64,000 nucleotides of DNA from Sphingobacterium sp. SRCM116780 (GTDB lineage Bacteria; Bacteroidota; Bacteroidia; Sphingobacteriales; Sphingobacteriaceae), in assembly GCF_021442025.1 (NCBI RefSeq), contig NZ_CP090446.1:620001-684000 (forward strand), written 5' to 3'. The translations under genes and the position numbers were made by a program. Positions 54,511 to 62,663 of the stretch are shown piece after piece. The notes under the pieces were generated by a model. It did no database searches and was not told where the DNA came from. It saw nothing but the letters and a program-made list of their open reading frames with translations. The first letter of the stretch is position 1. Every line of letters starts with the position of its first letter.

Positions 54511-54697
54511 TCGTTAAGCGGGGATACTGCAGGGTATAAGCGTTCTAAGAGCGTTATTCAAGAGAGCACAGTATTTGAAGATGGTAAGAGCGTGGTAAGT
54601 GTGTACTAAGTGCGTTAAAGGTATACTTTTAACGCACTATCTACGCACTATGTACGCTTTATCCCTGCTTAGTCCCTACTTGATCCCTTTAGATAGG
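54511..54697. repeat. 11-bp-phased dyad element B (after the UbiD gene)
   Basis: The right arm splits into six strict 11-mers at 54632-54697: ACGCACTATCT, ACGCACTATGT, ACGCTTTATCC, CTGCTTAGTCC, CTACTTGATCC, CTTTAGATAGG. Left-arm units in the inverse sense, spaced 11 bp within blocks, include GGTATAAGCGT, GGATACTGCAG, GGTAAGAGCGT, GGTAAGTGTGT and ACTAAGTGCGT; consensus about GGWWARWGCGT. A near-perfect central hairpin, AGTGCGTTAAAG with an inner GTATAC, is at about 54609-54638. There is one 39-bp block jump in the left arm. Gene-free; similar in design to element A. Confidence 0.7.
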
Positions 54698-54761
54698 CTG
54701 CTTGATGAAAGTTTGATACAGCAGAACTCATCTCATCTTTTTTGTTCAATAAGTTTTAAAT

Positions 54762-55265
54762 TCAGATTTTTAATAATCCATTTTTTGCTTTATACAGAGG
54801 TCGTATAGCATCTATATAAAAAAAGATGAAAATCGGTAAACTTATAGAGGCATACAGCAATTTATATTTTAATTGAAATACCTGCTCAACTCCATTTACA
54901 GCTATCTTTTCCACAAATATTGCAGGTAAAATAAACATGCCAAAAGCAAAAATCATAAAAAGAGCTATCGAAAAATAGTTTGGTCTTATCCCAATTTGAA
55001 TAATTGTAGGATTCTCACTTTTTATTTCTCCATTTAGATAAACGTTTACACTTCTTAATCTTGTTCGTTCTCGGAAGTGACCCAGTAATGAACCGTCTCT
55101 TCCATGATTATAGCTAAAAAAATGTATTTTAAATGAATGGTTTAAGAACTCGGTTCTATATGTAGGCATATATAAATCATTCATAGAAGTAGAATCTATT
55201 TTTTCAAATATTTGCTGTTTTGTTAGAGCTGTTTCGTAAAAATCTTGCTTAATAAATGCTGACAT
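54762..55265 (-). CDS. Hypothetical two-helix membrane protein
   Basis: A 167-aa protein with two hydrophobic segments (about 98-118 and 137-157) near the C-terminus, separated by FVEKIAVNGVEQVFQLKYK. The N-terminal region (about 1-95) is soluble with GSLLGHFRERTRLRSVNVYLNG. I do not recognise the family. It is convergent with the end of the UbiD unit and the element B repeat lies between them. Single gene. Confidence 0.6.
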   Translation of the reverse strand: MSAFIKQDFYETALTKQQIFEKIDSTSMNDLYMPTYRTEFLNHSFKIHFFSYNHGRDGSLLGHFRERTRLRSVNVYLNGEIKSENPTIIQIGIRPNYFSIALFMIFAFGMFILPAIFVEKIAVNGVEQVFQLKYKLLYASISLPIFIFFYIDAIRPLYKAKNGLLKI

Positions 55266-55513
55266 AATTTTAATAAATTTTAAATGCTATTACTATTGTG
55301 AATATACGGTAAATGAGAGAAATGAAAGCCTTTCGGCCCTCATTTTCCTTATATCTGCAAACCAATCCTGCGAACTAATGTTAGAATGAATATTAGTTAT
55401 ACTATTTAATACGAATACCCGTTTTCAACGAACAGATATCAATTTGCGTATATGTATATGCGTTACCATCTCATGCAAGAAGAAAGAGTAATTAAAAACT
55501 TAAATTGGACACT

Positions 55514-55945
55514 ATGAAAATTTTTTTTAAAAATCCACTGATAGCAACTGTTTTAATTGAAAAACCCATCTATGAAATATGGCAACATTGGATAAATTCT
55601 GATTCCATTAAAATTTGGAATATTCCATTTGATCATTGGCACTGTCCAAAAGTTGAAAATGATGTGAGAGATGGAGGAGCATTTTTTTTCAGAATGGAAA
55701 GCAAAGATGGAAAAGAAGGATTTGATTATTCAGGTGTTTATAGCCATATTCTTCCGTTAACGTATATTGAAAGTGTAGGTGGAGATGGAAGAAAAAATAG
55801 AGTAGAATTTGAATCGGTAGACAACCATACAATTATCCGGGAGACCTTTGAACCAGATTCAGAAACACCTTTAGCGATACAACAAAATTTTACGGACTCT
55901 GTATTAAAGAAGTTTAAAGATTTTATGGAACAAGATAATAAATGA
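55514..55945 (+). CDS. SRPBCC (AHSA1-type) domain protein
   Basis: A 143-aa protein from the ATG at 55514 (MKIFFKNPLIATVLIE). AHSA1/START-like fold: IYEIWQHWINSDSIKIWNIPFDHWHC, GGAFFFRME, GVYSHILPLTYIE, and a C-terminal helix (QQNFTDSVLKKFKDFM). Such proteins bind hydrophobic ligands, but no ligand is known. It precedes an alpha/beta hydrolase gene by 40 bp, suggesting an operon. Confidence 0.85.
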   Translation: MKIFFKNPLIATVLIEKPIYEIWQHWINSDSIKIWNIPFDHWHCPKVENDVRDGGAFFFRMESKDGKEGFDYSGVYSHILPLTYIESVGGDGRKNRVEFESVDNHTIIRETFEPDSETPLAIQQNFTDSVLKKFKDFMEQDNK

Positions 55946-55985
55946 CCTAACGGCATTAAAAAAATAAATAATAACCTATCTTATA

Positions 55986-56858
55986 ATGGTAATTTTGTTC
56001 TTAACTTTCAGTGGCAATAATAACAAAACAGTAATAAAAAATAACGATATGGCAACAATAGTGACTGACAGTTTAAGTTTTCAAAATGGATATGCCGAAG
56101 TAAACGGACTCAACATGTATTACGAAATTTATGGAAAAGGTAAACCTTTGGTGCTTATTCATGGAGGAGGTTCAACGATTCAAACTTCTTTTGAAAAGGT
56201 TATTCCGTTATTTGCAAAAAATAGAAAAGTAATCGCTGTGGAGTTACAGGCTCACGGGCGTACAAATGACAGAAATACAGACTCCTCCTTTGAACAAGAT
56301 GCAGACGATATCGTCACTCTTCTAGAAAATCTAAAGATTGACAAAGCTGATTTTTTTGGATTTAGCAATGGGGCAACAACAACTTTACAGATCGCTATTC
56401 GTCACCCTCAAATCGTGAATAAAATTATTTTAGGTTCCGTACTTGCCAAACGTAGTGGAGTGCCTGAACAATTTTGGGGATTTATGGAACAAGCAACCTT
56501 GGAAAATATGCCTTCACAGCTAAAAGAAGCTTATACTGAAGTGTCAACAAATCCAAATGGTTTACAGGTTATGCATAACCGAGATGCGAAGAGAATGGTT
56601 AATTTTAAAGATATCTCGGACGATAAAATCCAATCCATTAAAGTGCCAACTTTAATCATCATTGGAGATAAAGATCTGATTACTCCAGAACATGCAGTTG
56701 AAATTTACAGGCAAATTGCCAATGCTGAATTAGCGATAATTCCTGGTGTACATGGAGAATATATGGGTGAAATAACAACCTTAAAATCTGATTTTAGAGA
56801 AAGCGACCTTTTTGCAGTGCCATTGATTGAAAAATTCCTCGATAACACGGCCCATTAG
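55986..56858 (+). CDS. Alpha/beta hydrolase
   Basis: A 290-aa alpha/beta-hydrolase-fold protein. The oxyanion motif HGGGST is near 58-63, the nucleophile elbow GFSNGAT near 124-130, the acid in IIGDKDLITPE near 221-231, and the histidine in IPGVHGEY near 252. The catalytic triad looks complete. A first ATG at 55986 gives a short hydrophobic leader (MVILFLTFSG); an ATG at 56049 (MATIVTDS) would remove it. Substrate unknown. Confidence 0.88.
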   Translation: MVILFLTFSGNNNKTVIKNNDMATIVTDSLSFQNGYAEVNGLNMYYEIYGKGKPLVLIHGGGSTIQTSFEKVIPLFAKNRKVIAVELQAHGRTNDRNTDSSFEQDADDIVTLLENLKIDKADFFGFSNGATTTLQIAIRHPQIVNKIILGSVLAKRSGVPEQFWGFMEQATLENMPSQLKEAYTEVSTNPNGLQVMHNRDAKRMVNFKDISDDKIQSIKVPTLIIIGDKDLITPEHAVEIYRQIANAELAIIPGVHGEYMGEITTLKSDFRESDLFAVPLIEKFLDNTAH

Positions 56859-57097
56859 TAATGATGATCGTGATCAATAGCAAAAATTGAGGATCGTATA
56901 ATTTCAAGAACAGAAAAAGTGAAAATCGTTGTAGTGCATCAATAAAAGCGACAATGAGGAAAGTTTTTGAGCGGAGATTATTCTCATGATCCCTAAGGGG
57001 GGAGAGCTTACTTCAAAAGCTCCAAATAGTTGTTATAATGTAGCCTATATAGTTGATGTATTGCTTGTAAGCAGTTCGTTGTTCTTCTCGTCAGTTT

Positions 57098-57700
57098 TTA
57101 GATTACGTTTATTAGAGAAAGTCTTGTTTCCAACTGGCTTGGACTTTCAAAATGTATTCCATACAAACCAATTTCTTCAGCGGTTTTGACATTATTTATG
57201 TTATCATCAATAAAAATAGTATGCTCTGCTTTTAGATTGTACCTGTCTAGCAACAAATGATAAATTTGTCTGTCTGGCTTAATCATTTTTTCTTGTCCTG
57301 AAACAACAATACCGTCAAATTCTTCAAAAAACGAAAATCTATCGTATGCAATTGAGATGGTTTCTGCCGACCAATTTGTTAAGCCGTAGATTTTGTATTT
57401 TGCTTTTAATTTATACAATAATGATACCGTTTCAGGGATGTCGCTTCTAAGCATCGTTTCCCATCTATCGTAGAAAAGCTGTATCATAGCATAAAATTCT
57501 GGAAATTTTTTTTGTAATAACACTGTGCCATCCGAAAGTGAACGTCCTCTGTCTTGTTCTAAATTCCATTCGTCTGTACAAATATTTTTAAGAAAGTGCT
57601 CCATTTCGTTTTTGTTCTGAAAATGGTCTTTATATAAGTATCTTGGATTCCAATCAACTAAAACACCACCAAAGTCAAAAATTATATTTTCCGTTTTCAT
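57098..57700 (-). CDS. HAD-family hydrolase
   Basis: A 200-aa haloacid dehalogenase-superfamily protein of subfamily IA. Motif I is FDFGGVLVDWNPRYLY (nucleophile Asp near 9; the second acidic position is replaced by Gly as in several phosphatase subfamilies), motif II is LTNWS, and motif III/IV are GQEKMIKPD and TIFIDDNINNVKTAEEIG. It is probably a small-molecule phosphatase or dehalogenase. It is followed upstream (in transcription) by a VOC gene 11 bp away. Confidence 0.85.
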   Translation of the reverse strand: MKTENIIFDFGGVLVDWNPRYLYKDHFQNKNEMEHFLKNICTDEWNLEQDRGRSLSDGTVLLQKKFPEFYAMIQLFYDRWETMLRSDIPETVSLLYKLKAKYKIYGLTNWSAETISIAYDRFSFFEEFDGIVVSGQEKMIKPDRQIYHLLLDRYNLKAEHTIFIDDNINNVKTAEEIGLYGIHFESPSQLETRLSLINVI

Positions 57701-57711
57701 TAGTGAATTTT

Positions 57712-58101
57712 TTAAGCTGAAATTTCCAAATAATTTCCTTCAGGGTCTAAAACTACGCTTTCATAGTAGCCGTCGCCTGTCGTTCTCGGTTCGCTAAAAA
57801 TAGTATAACCGTCAGTTCTTAATATTTCAGTAAGTTCATTTACTTTTTCCTTCCCACCAACCGAAATTGTAAAATGAGCAATTCCTTTTGTAAACCCTCT
57901 TTGTCCAATATTTGGTGCAATGTTAGGTTTGTTCATAAGTTCTAAACGAGTTTTTTCCTCGCCGAAGTAAATAAAATATGCAGTATATTGATTCTTCTCA
58001 TTCGTGTATTTTCCCCCCGAATTCGTGTCAAAATATTTTAAATAAAAAGCTCTCATTGTTTCTAAGTCGTCAACCCAAATGGCAAGGTGTTCTATCTTCA
58101 T
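57712..58101 (-). CDS. VOC-family (glyoxalase-like) protein
   Basis: A 129-aa protein from the ATG at 58099-58101 (MKIEHLAIWVDDLETMRAFY); the longer reading to 58185 adds residues unlike the family. VOC fold: MEHxxxxVDD start, KTRLELMNKPN, GIAHFTISVG, and C-terminal VVLDPEGNYLEISA with the metal-site E. It lies just upstream of the HAD gene and probably shares its transcript. Substrate unknown. Confidence 0.88.
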   Translation of the reverse strand: MKIEHLAIWVDDLETMRAFYLKYFDTNSGGKYTNEKNQYTAYFIYFGEEKTRLELMNKPNIAPNIGQRGFTKGIAHFTISVGGKEKVNELTEILRTDGYTIFSEPRTTGDGYYESVVLDPEGNYLEISA

Positions 58102-58533
58102 TTTATAAAATCTGTTAGTTGAAAATTTGATAAATTTTATCTGTTCGTTTTGTAAGGAGGGTCTTTTTTTTAATTCCCATAACATTTTATTGCTTTACGA
58201 AGTTGTGGTTTTCAAGACACAAATGTTCAATCAACTACAAATGCTGATTAGAATTATTGACCTTTAAATTTATCACTTCTATCGCAATTTTACAAGATCT
58301 CTTTATCGACCACCTTTCTTTTGGTTCCGTAGCGAAGTTCTTTACAGTCAAAGTCGTTGTCTTGAAGCAGGGTTATTACTGTTTCAGCAATTTCTATTTG
58401 ACTTTCAATGCATAAGATTTTGTTACGTTCTTAGAGGTCAAAATTCCATTTGGAATTACGCAAATGCTTGTCAAGTAACGATTGAAGATTTCTTGTTGCT
58501 GAATTGAAGGAATATTGATTTTAAAACAAAAAA
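58102..58533 (-). other. Gene-free stretch with a possible decayed coding remnant
   Basis: No intact gene. On the minus strand two overlapping frames carry peptide-like runs: INIPSIQQQEIFNRYLTSIC near 58460-58515, and RNKILCIESQIEIAETVITL with CKELRYGTKRKVVDKEIL near 58290-58430. They are joined by a frame change, with stops nearby. The first run resembles an S-subunit-like 'IPsxxQQEI' pattern, but too weakly to assign. It is probably a decayed gene. Confidence 0.35.
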
Positions 58534-58905
58534 TCATTGTTTGCTTTTTTGTTCATTTACTATTTTTTCAAGGTCGGTCCAAGCCCCTCCGTTATATACA
58601 TGTCTAAAACCTTTTTCTTTTAATATTGTCTCAACTTTTACACTTCTTACACCGTGTGAACAGCAAGTTATATAAGTCTTACTTGTGTCGAGTTCCTTAT
58701 ATCTTTCTCGAATTGTTCCCAATGAAATATTTATTGAACCATCAATATGTCCCATTTTATATTCCTTCTCTGTGCGAACATCTAAAAGAATTGCACCATT
58801 CTCTATTTTTTTATCAAGTCCGTTATCAAGCGTAGCAAAGCGATATGTTCGATAAGAAATGTAAATTAACAGAACTATACCACAAATAATGTATATTGTT
58901 TTCAT
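58534..58905 (-). CDS. Membrane-anchored rhodanese-like protein
   Basis: A 123-aa protein with an N-terminal hydrophobic segment (about 4-20) and a rhodanese domain with LLDVRTEKEYKMGHIDGSINI and an active-site loop CCSHGVRS. Two adjacent cysteines begin the loop; one would be the sulfur carrier. Its start overlaps the DUF3817 stop by 4 bp, so it is the last gene of the TetR-linked operon. Confidence 0.85.
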   Translation of the reverse strand: MKTIYIICGIVLLIYISYRTYRFATLDNGLDKKIENGAILLDVRTEKEYKMGHIDGSINISLGTIRERYKELDTSKTYITCCSHGVRSVKVETILKEKGFRHVYNGGAWTDLEKIVNEQKSKQ

Positions 58906-59204
58906 AGTTTACTTAAAATTTTATTGTCAATATAAAATGTTCCAAATGGAATAAAACAAGCCAAAATAATTTTCCAAGTTATGGCTTTAAATTTCCAATT
59001 CTGCTCAATACCCACACTTAATGTATGGAAGAGAAATAGTAAAAAAATTGCTCCGTGAATTGGTCCTAATACGCTGCTTAAACTTGGATTATGAAAGTAG
59101 TATTTCATAGGAACAGCCAGGAATACGAGAACTAATAATGAAATACCTTCAAGAAACCCAATAATTCTTAATCTTCCGATTTTTGTTTTGAATAAATTTA
59201 TCAT
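58902..59204 (-). CDS. DUF3817 membrane protein
   Basis: A 100-aa protein with three hydrophobic segments (about 14-32, 47-64, 78-96) and the DUF3817 pattern (RIIGFLEGISLLVLVFLAVPMKY, GPIHGAIFLLFLFHT, IPFGTFYIDNKIL). Function unknown. It starts 1-2 bp after the preceding membrane gene and overlaps the rhodanese gene by 4 bp, so all three are translationally coupled. Confidence 0.88.
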   Translation of the reverse strand: MINLFKTKIGRLRIIGFLEGISLLVLVFLAVPMKYYFHNPSLSSVLGPIHGAIFLLFLFHTLSVGIEQNWKFKAITWKIILACFIPFGTFYIDNKILSKL

Positions 59205-59205
59205 A

Positions 59206-59664
59206 TTATCTAAAATAAGGTCGGTTTGATAATGGTGAAAATGGCCAAGGAATGGCTATTAAAATGATAATGAGTGCAACTAAAAACCAAACCAACATTG
59301 TTTTAAATTTTTCTTTGTCGGTTGTTTTTCTTTTTGATAATGCAGAACCAATGGTAATTAAAAGGATCGCTGTTAGCATTAAAATGATGTGAAGTAAACC
59401 AAAGAAAGCTATGTCTAAATTTTGAATTGCTTCATTGAAATTGTGCCAAAAATATTGGACTATCGGACTTTGAGTATATAGTATGATCCCAATTATAAGT
59501 TGAACATGAGCAATTATTGCTGTCCAATGACGAATAGCATTTTCTGTTTTGGAAAATTGAGTGTTTAAAGTATAACCTTTATATGCCCTATAAATAGCGT
59601 AAAGTAAACTTGTTAAAACAAGCCAACGCATTATTGAATGGTAAAATATAAGTGCCTGATACAT
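59206..59664 (-). CDS. Four-helix membrane protein of the TetR-linked operon
   Basis: A 152-aa protein with four hydrophobic segments (about 10-27, 45-62, 84-107, 125-142). A histidine pair in HWTAIIAHVQLIIG and FYHSIMRW recalls cytochrome-b-like helices, but haem binding is not shown. It is the first gene after a 14-bp palindrome that also occurs before the TetR gene, so it is the probable target promoter. Family name not certain. Confidence 0.7.
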   Translation of the reverse strand: MYQALIFYHSIMRWLVLTSLLYAIYRAYKGYTLNTQFSKTENAIRHWTAIIAHVQLIIGIILYTQSPIVQYFWHNFNEAIQNLDIAFFGLLHIILMLTAILLITIGSALSKRKTTDKEKFKTMLVWFLVALIIILIAIPWPFSPLSNRPYFR

Positions 59665-59701
59665 CGTAAATTTTGCTTAACGATGCAAAGATAACAAAAA
59701 C

Positions 59702-59715
59702 ATACTAATTGGTAT
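59702..59715. promoter_or_regulatory. TetR-type operator upstream of the membrane-protein operon
   Basis: ATACTAATTGGTAT, inside a longer dyad with CAAAAACATAC and GTATGTTTTTG arms. It matches the ATACTAATTAGTAT site before the TetR gene at 13 of 14 positions and lies about 40 bp before the start codon at 59664. Confidence 0.7.
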
Positions 59716-59733
59716 GTTTTTGTTGAAAATATT

Positions 59734-60324
59734 TTAAGCTAAATTGTTTAGGTAGATTTTTAGTTCCTTTAAGTAAGCATGATAGCAATCTGCATTGTTG
59801 TATGCTTTGCCAAAATTTCTAATTCCCCAATAACTCGACATAATGAAATACGCAACTTGTTGTGGGTTTACATTTTTTCTTACAGTTCCATTTGCTTTAC
59901 CACTTTTTATACAATTCTCCATTGTTTGTTGCCATTCTAAAATAAGTTCAGATAATGCTTTCCCAAAATCTATATTCCAAGGTGTCATTTCTTGTGTCAA
60001 ATTTCCTACTGGGCAACCGTATTCTAATTTTAAAAATGGATTGTCGAGAAGTAATGCTTTCGTCATATCATAAATTTCCTTTATTGGATTTTTAGCGTCT
60101 TTTAAAGGTTTAATGAAAGCGTTTTGCATTGTTGGTTTTACAATTTCATTAATTATTGCCAAACCCATTTCGTCTTTAGTCTTGAAATGATAGTAAAATG
60201 CACCTTTTGTTACTTTTGTTGTAGCTATAATTTCGTCAATACTTGCCGTTTGATAACCTTTGGTGTAGATTATCTCAAAAGCTTTTTCAAGAATTGCATG
60301 TCGAGTTGCAGATGCCTTTGTCAT
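59734..60324 (-). CDS. TetR/AcrR-family transcriptional regulator
   Basis: A 196-aa protein. The N-terminal TetR HTH (about 8-55) shows ILEKAFEIIYTKGYQTASIDEIIATTKVTKGAFYYHFKTKDEM, a strong match. The C-terminal part (about 90-190) is a ligand-binding helical domain with CPVGNLTQEM and a CIKSGKANGTVRKNVNPQQVAYF region, as in YcdC/AcrR-type regulators. A perfect palindrome sits 6 bp before the start codon, so it probably represses itself. It is followed by the membrane-protein operon in the same direction. Confidence 0.93.
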   Translation of the reverse strand: MTKASATRHAILEKAFEIIYTKGYQTASIDEIIATTKVTKGAFYYHFKTKDEMGLAIINEIVKPTMQNAFIKPLKDAKNPIKEIYDMTKALLLDNPFLKLEYGCPVGNLTQEMTPWNIDFGKALSELILEWQQTMENCIKSGKANGTVRKNVNPQQVAYFIMSSYWGIRNFGKAYNNADCYHAYLKELKIYLNNLA

Positions 60325-60329
60325 AAAAG

Positions 60330-60343
60330 ATACTAATTAGTAT
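60330..60343. promoter_or_regulatory. TetR-type operator before the TetR gene
   Basis: ATACTAATTAGTAT is a perfect 14-bp palindrome that starts 6 bp upstream of the TetR start codon. It differs at one position from the site at 59702-59715. The pair suggests autorepression and control of the adjacent operon. Confidence 0.7.
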
Positions 60344-60578
60344 GAAATGCAAAGAAAGGTAAACTTTGTCTGTCTGACAAGTTATCTATAAAAAATGTTA
60401 AATTTTTGAAGTGTTGATCTTGTAGGATAGGGTAGGGTTGCCGTTAACATTTTATCGTTTTGTTTTCAAATAGAAAACATAAGTTCGACGAAGTCAAATC
60501 GAAACATAAAGATAAAAAAAACAAAAATTCTGCATATATGCGTTGGTCGCAATACCTCCAATGCAATGTTAAGCATTG

Positions 60579-60705
60579 GTTTCTCTATTCAATCTACCAA
60601 TAATTTTCGTTCGACAAAAGTCATTTGTTATTTGCTTTTCAAATTTGTCTTGTTACCAAATGTCAGCTATTATCAATTTTTGTTTGCCACCAATCACATT
60701 CAAAC
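60579..60705. pseudogene. Decayed copy of the 3' part of the NTF2-like gene
   Basis: About 127 bp that match 61371-61508 with several substitutions and single-base indels (for example ATTTTCGTTCG-CAAAAG and TTTTCAAATTTGTCTTG are shared). Relative to the intact gene the indels break the frame. The two copies are direct repeats flanking the truncated SDR gene at 60922. Confidence 0.7.
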
Positions 60706-60737
60706 AATAATCCAGACAATCGGTCATCCTTATGATG

Positions 60738-60783
60738 AATAAATATCCATTCAGAATCCTGTGAACGGATATTTATTTTTTTG
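60738..60783 (+). terminator. Hairpin with T-run before the truncated SDR gene
   Basis: Stem AATAAATATCCATTCA against TGAACGGATATTTATT with one mismatch, followed by TTTTTTT. It ends about 140 bp before the SDR start and has no clear upstream gene on the plus strand. Confidence 0.55.
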
Positions 60784-60921
60784 AATTTGTTTGTTCCTAA
60801 TTAAACGATCTAACGATTAAAAAAATGAGCTTCTCACGAAAACTTTTATGTCTTAGATATTTGAACCTTTGCACTAAGAGATTCTACATCTCTCTAAAAC
60901 TTAATTACAAAAAATAATAAA

Positions 60922-61404
60922 ATGAAAACAATTTTTATCACAGGAACATCGAGTGGACTGGGGAAAGCAACAGTAAAGTTTTTTTTAGCAAACAACTGGA
61001 ACGTGATTGCAACAATGCAAAATCTGGACAAAGAAACAGAACTTTCTAATTTGCCTCATGTAACACTTTTACAGTTGGATGTCTCCAACCCACAGGAAAT
61101 ACAAAGTGTAATAACCCAAGTTACTTCTAATGGCCATGTAGATATTGTCTTCAATAGTGCGGGTTATGCGCTCACAGAACCGTTGGAATCGTATTCGGAA
61201 GAGCAAATTATAAAGCAGATGAACACCAATCTACTCGGTGCAATATTGGTAACGAAAGCCTTTATTCCTCATTTTCGAATAAAAAGATCTGGTCTTTTTT
61301 TGACCACTACTTCTATCAGAGGTCTGGTTTCCTTTCCTTTAAATTCCATATATCATGCTACGCAATTAAATTGTTTCTCTATTTTCAATCCAATCTACCA
61401 ATAA
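60922..61404 (+). pseudogene. Truncated short-chain dehydrogenase/reductase
   Basis: A 160-aa frame with an intact SDR N-terminal half: TGTSSGLGKA at 7-16, the NAD(P) motif, LDVSNP, and FNSAGYALTEP. The catalytic tyrosine Y144 is kept in YHATQ, but the expected lysine four residues on is Q148, and the frame runs into sequence that reads antisense into the NTF2-like gene, ending at a TAA. The C-terminal third (substrate loop, last helices) is missing. Normal family length is about 240 aa. It is therefore most likely non-functional. Confidence 0.8.
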
Positions 61405-61821
61405 TTTTCGTTCGGCAAAAAGCCATTTGTTATTTTGCTTTTCAAATTTGTCTTGGTATCGAATGGCAGCTATCATCAATTTTTGTTTACTATCAATCAC
61501 ATTCAAATGATGAGCCATACAATAGGTAATTGCCAAAGCAGTATTGTCTGTCACTTTTATGGTAGATTGCCCATTAAAATGCATTGTTGCGTCATAAGAA
61601 TTGAGATTGTCAAAAACTGGGAATAAGTCCTCATTTTTAGAAATTACTTGACTTGGGGTTTCTGATTTTGGGTCGTAATAAACTTCAAAATTAGTGTCTT
61701 CTGTAAACAGTGCCATTTGTCCTCTTGCGTTACGAGTGTCTGCACAATAAGCGTATTGGTCTATCAGTTCGCGAATAGCTAATCTATCTGCATTTTGTTG
61801 TAATTCTTGTTCGATATTCAT
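61366..61821 (-). CDS. NTF2-like (SnoaL-type) family protein
   Basis: A 151-aa protein with an NTF2/SnoaL fold: AIRELIDQYAYCADTRNARGQMALFTEDTNFEVYY, IKVTDNTALAITYCMAHHL, and YQDKFEKQNNKWLFAERKLLVDWIE. Members bind or isomerise small hydrophobic ligands; none is known here. The 3' end of the gene overlaps the end of the truncated SDR frame at 61366-61404. A decayed copy of this end lies at 60579-60705. It is encoded 11 bp downstream of an AraC-type regulator. Confidence 0.85.
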   Translation of the reverse strand: MNIEQELQQNADRLAIRELIDQYAYCADTRNARGQMALFTEDTNFEVYYDPKSETPSQVISKNEDLFPVFDNLNSYDATMHFNGQSTIKVTDNTALAITYCMAHHLNVIDSKQKLMIAAIRYQDKFEKQNNKWLFAERKLLVDWIENRETI

Positions 61822-61832
61822 TGTATTTTGTT

Positions 61833-62663
61833 TTAACTTGATGATTGAATGGAAGCCGGCGTTACCCCATACATTTTTTTAAAGGCCGAATAAAAATGAG
61901 AAAGATTTTCAAAACCTACCTCTAAATATATTTCGGTTGGCTTGTGTTTTTTTTCTTGAATGAGATGATAAGCCTTTGTCAGTCTTTTTTCCTGTAACCA
62001 TTTGCGTGGTGAAGTTTTAAATGTTTGAGTAAAATCTCTTTTAAATGCTGCCAAACTTCTTCCTGTGAGTTTTGCAAATTGTTCTAGGGGTACATTGTAA
62101 TGATAGTTTTGTAGCATAAATTTTTCAAGGTCAATCTTATAGGGTTCAGAAAAATCAAACAAAAAAGATTTTAAAGTGGGTTTTAAATTTAATAATAATC
62201 CGATGGCTTCATAAGTTTTTATGGTTGCCAATTGTTTGCTTATTTTTTCTGATTGCTCAACGTATGGTAATAAGGATTGAAAATAACTTTTCAGCAAAAT
62301 ATCTGGTTTTAGCAAAAATGTTTTTTCTCCTGTATAATTTTTGTCTTTTAAAATTGAATTATTCATTGCATACTGTTGCAAAACAGTATCAGTAATAATT
62401 ACCGAAATAATTTTGTACACTTCATTGGAATCAGGAATTTTTATGGTTTTCGCCAATTGATTTTTTTGAGCTAAAAGGATTTGATTTTTCTTCAAAATCA
62501 ATTTTCCGTTCTCATTTTGAATATGTGTTTCTCCCGAAAACTGAAATGCCAAAACATGTTGAGGTATAAATTGTTCATGACCACGTTGGTGTTCAAAAGT
62601 ACAGGTATAGACGAAGCTGTCTTCTAAGAACTTTGTAACAGGTACTATCTCTTCAGACATCAT
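61833..62663 (-). CDS. AraC-family transcriptional regulator
   Basis: A 276-aa protein with a sensor-like N-terminal region (about 1-165) and a C-terminal double HTH (about 180-273): NVPLEQFAKLTGRSLAAFKRDFTQTFKTSPRKWLQEKRL followed by TEIYLEVGFENLSHFYSAFKKMYGVTPASIQ. The second HTH is a good AraC match. It starts 3 bp into the membrane-protein stop upstream and precedes the NTF2-like gene, so the three probably share a transcript. Its effector is unknown. Confidence 0.92.
   Translation of the reverse strand: MMSEEIVPVTKFLEDSFVYTCTFEHQRGHEQFIPQHVLAFQFSGETHIQNENGKLILKKNQILLAQKNQLAKTIKIPDSNEVYKIISVIITDTVLQQYAMNNSILKDKNYTGEKTFLLKPDILLKSYFQSLLPYVEQSEKISKQLATIKTYEAIGLLLNLKPTLKSFLFDFSEPYKIDLEKFMLQNYHYNVPLEQFAKLTGRSLAAFKRDFTQTFKTSPRKWLQEKRLTKAYHLIQEKKHKPTEIYLEVGFENLSHFYSAFKKMYGVTPASIQSSS

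Larger units (their letters stand above)
60344..60921. other. Gene-free stretch between TetR and truncated SDR genes
   Basis: No intact gene. It contains the decayed NTF2-like gene end at 60579-60705 and a hairpin with T-run at 60738-60783. A small hairpin, CCAATGC-AATGTTAA-GCATTGG, is at 60557-60579. The rest is A/T-rich. Confidence 0.6.

Noticed and set aside
54511..54697. Simple IS or REP element at 54.5 kb
   Set aside because: No transposase frame or terminal inverted repeat with target duplication is visible; the register pattern is the stronger signal.
57712..58185. Longer reading of the VOC gene (157 aa)
   Set aside because: The extra 28 residues are lysine-rich and lack VOC similarity; the ATG at 58101 begins with the family's MKIEH pattern.
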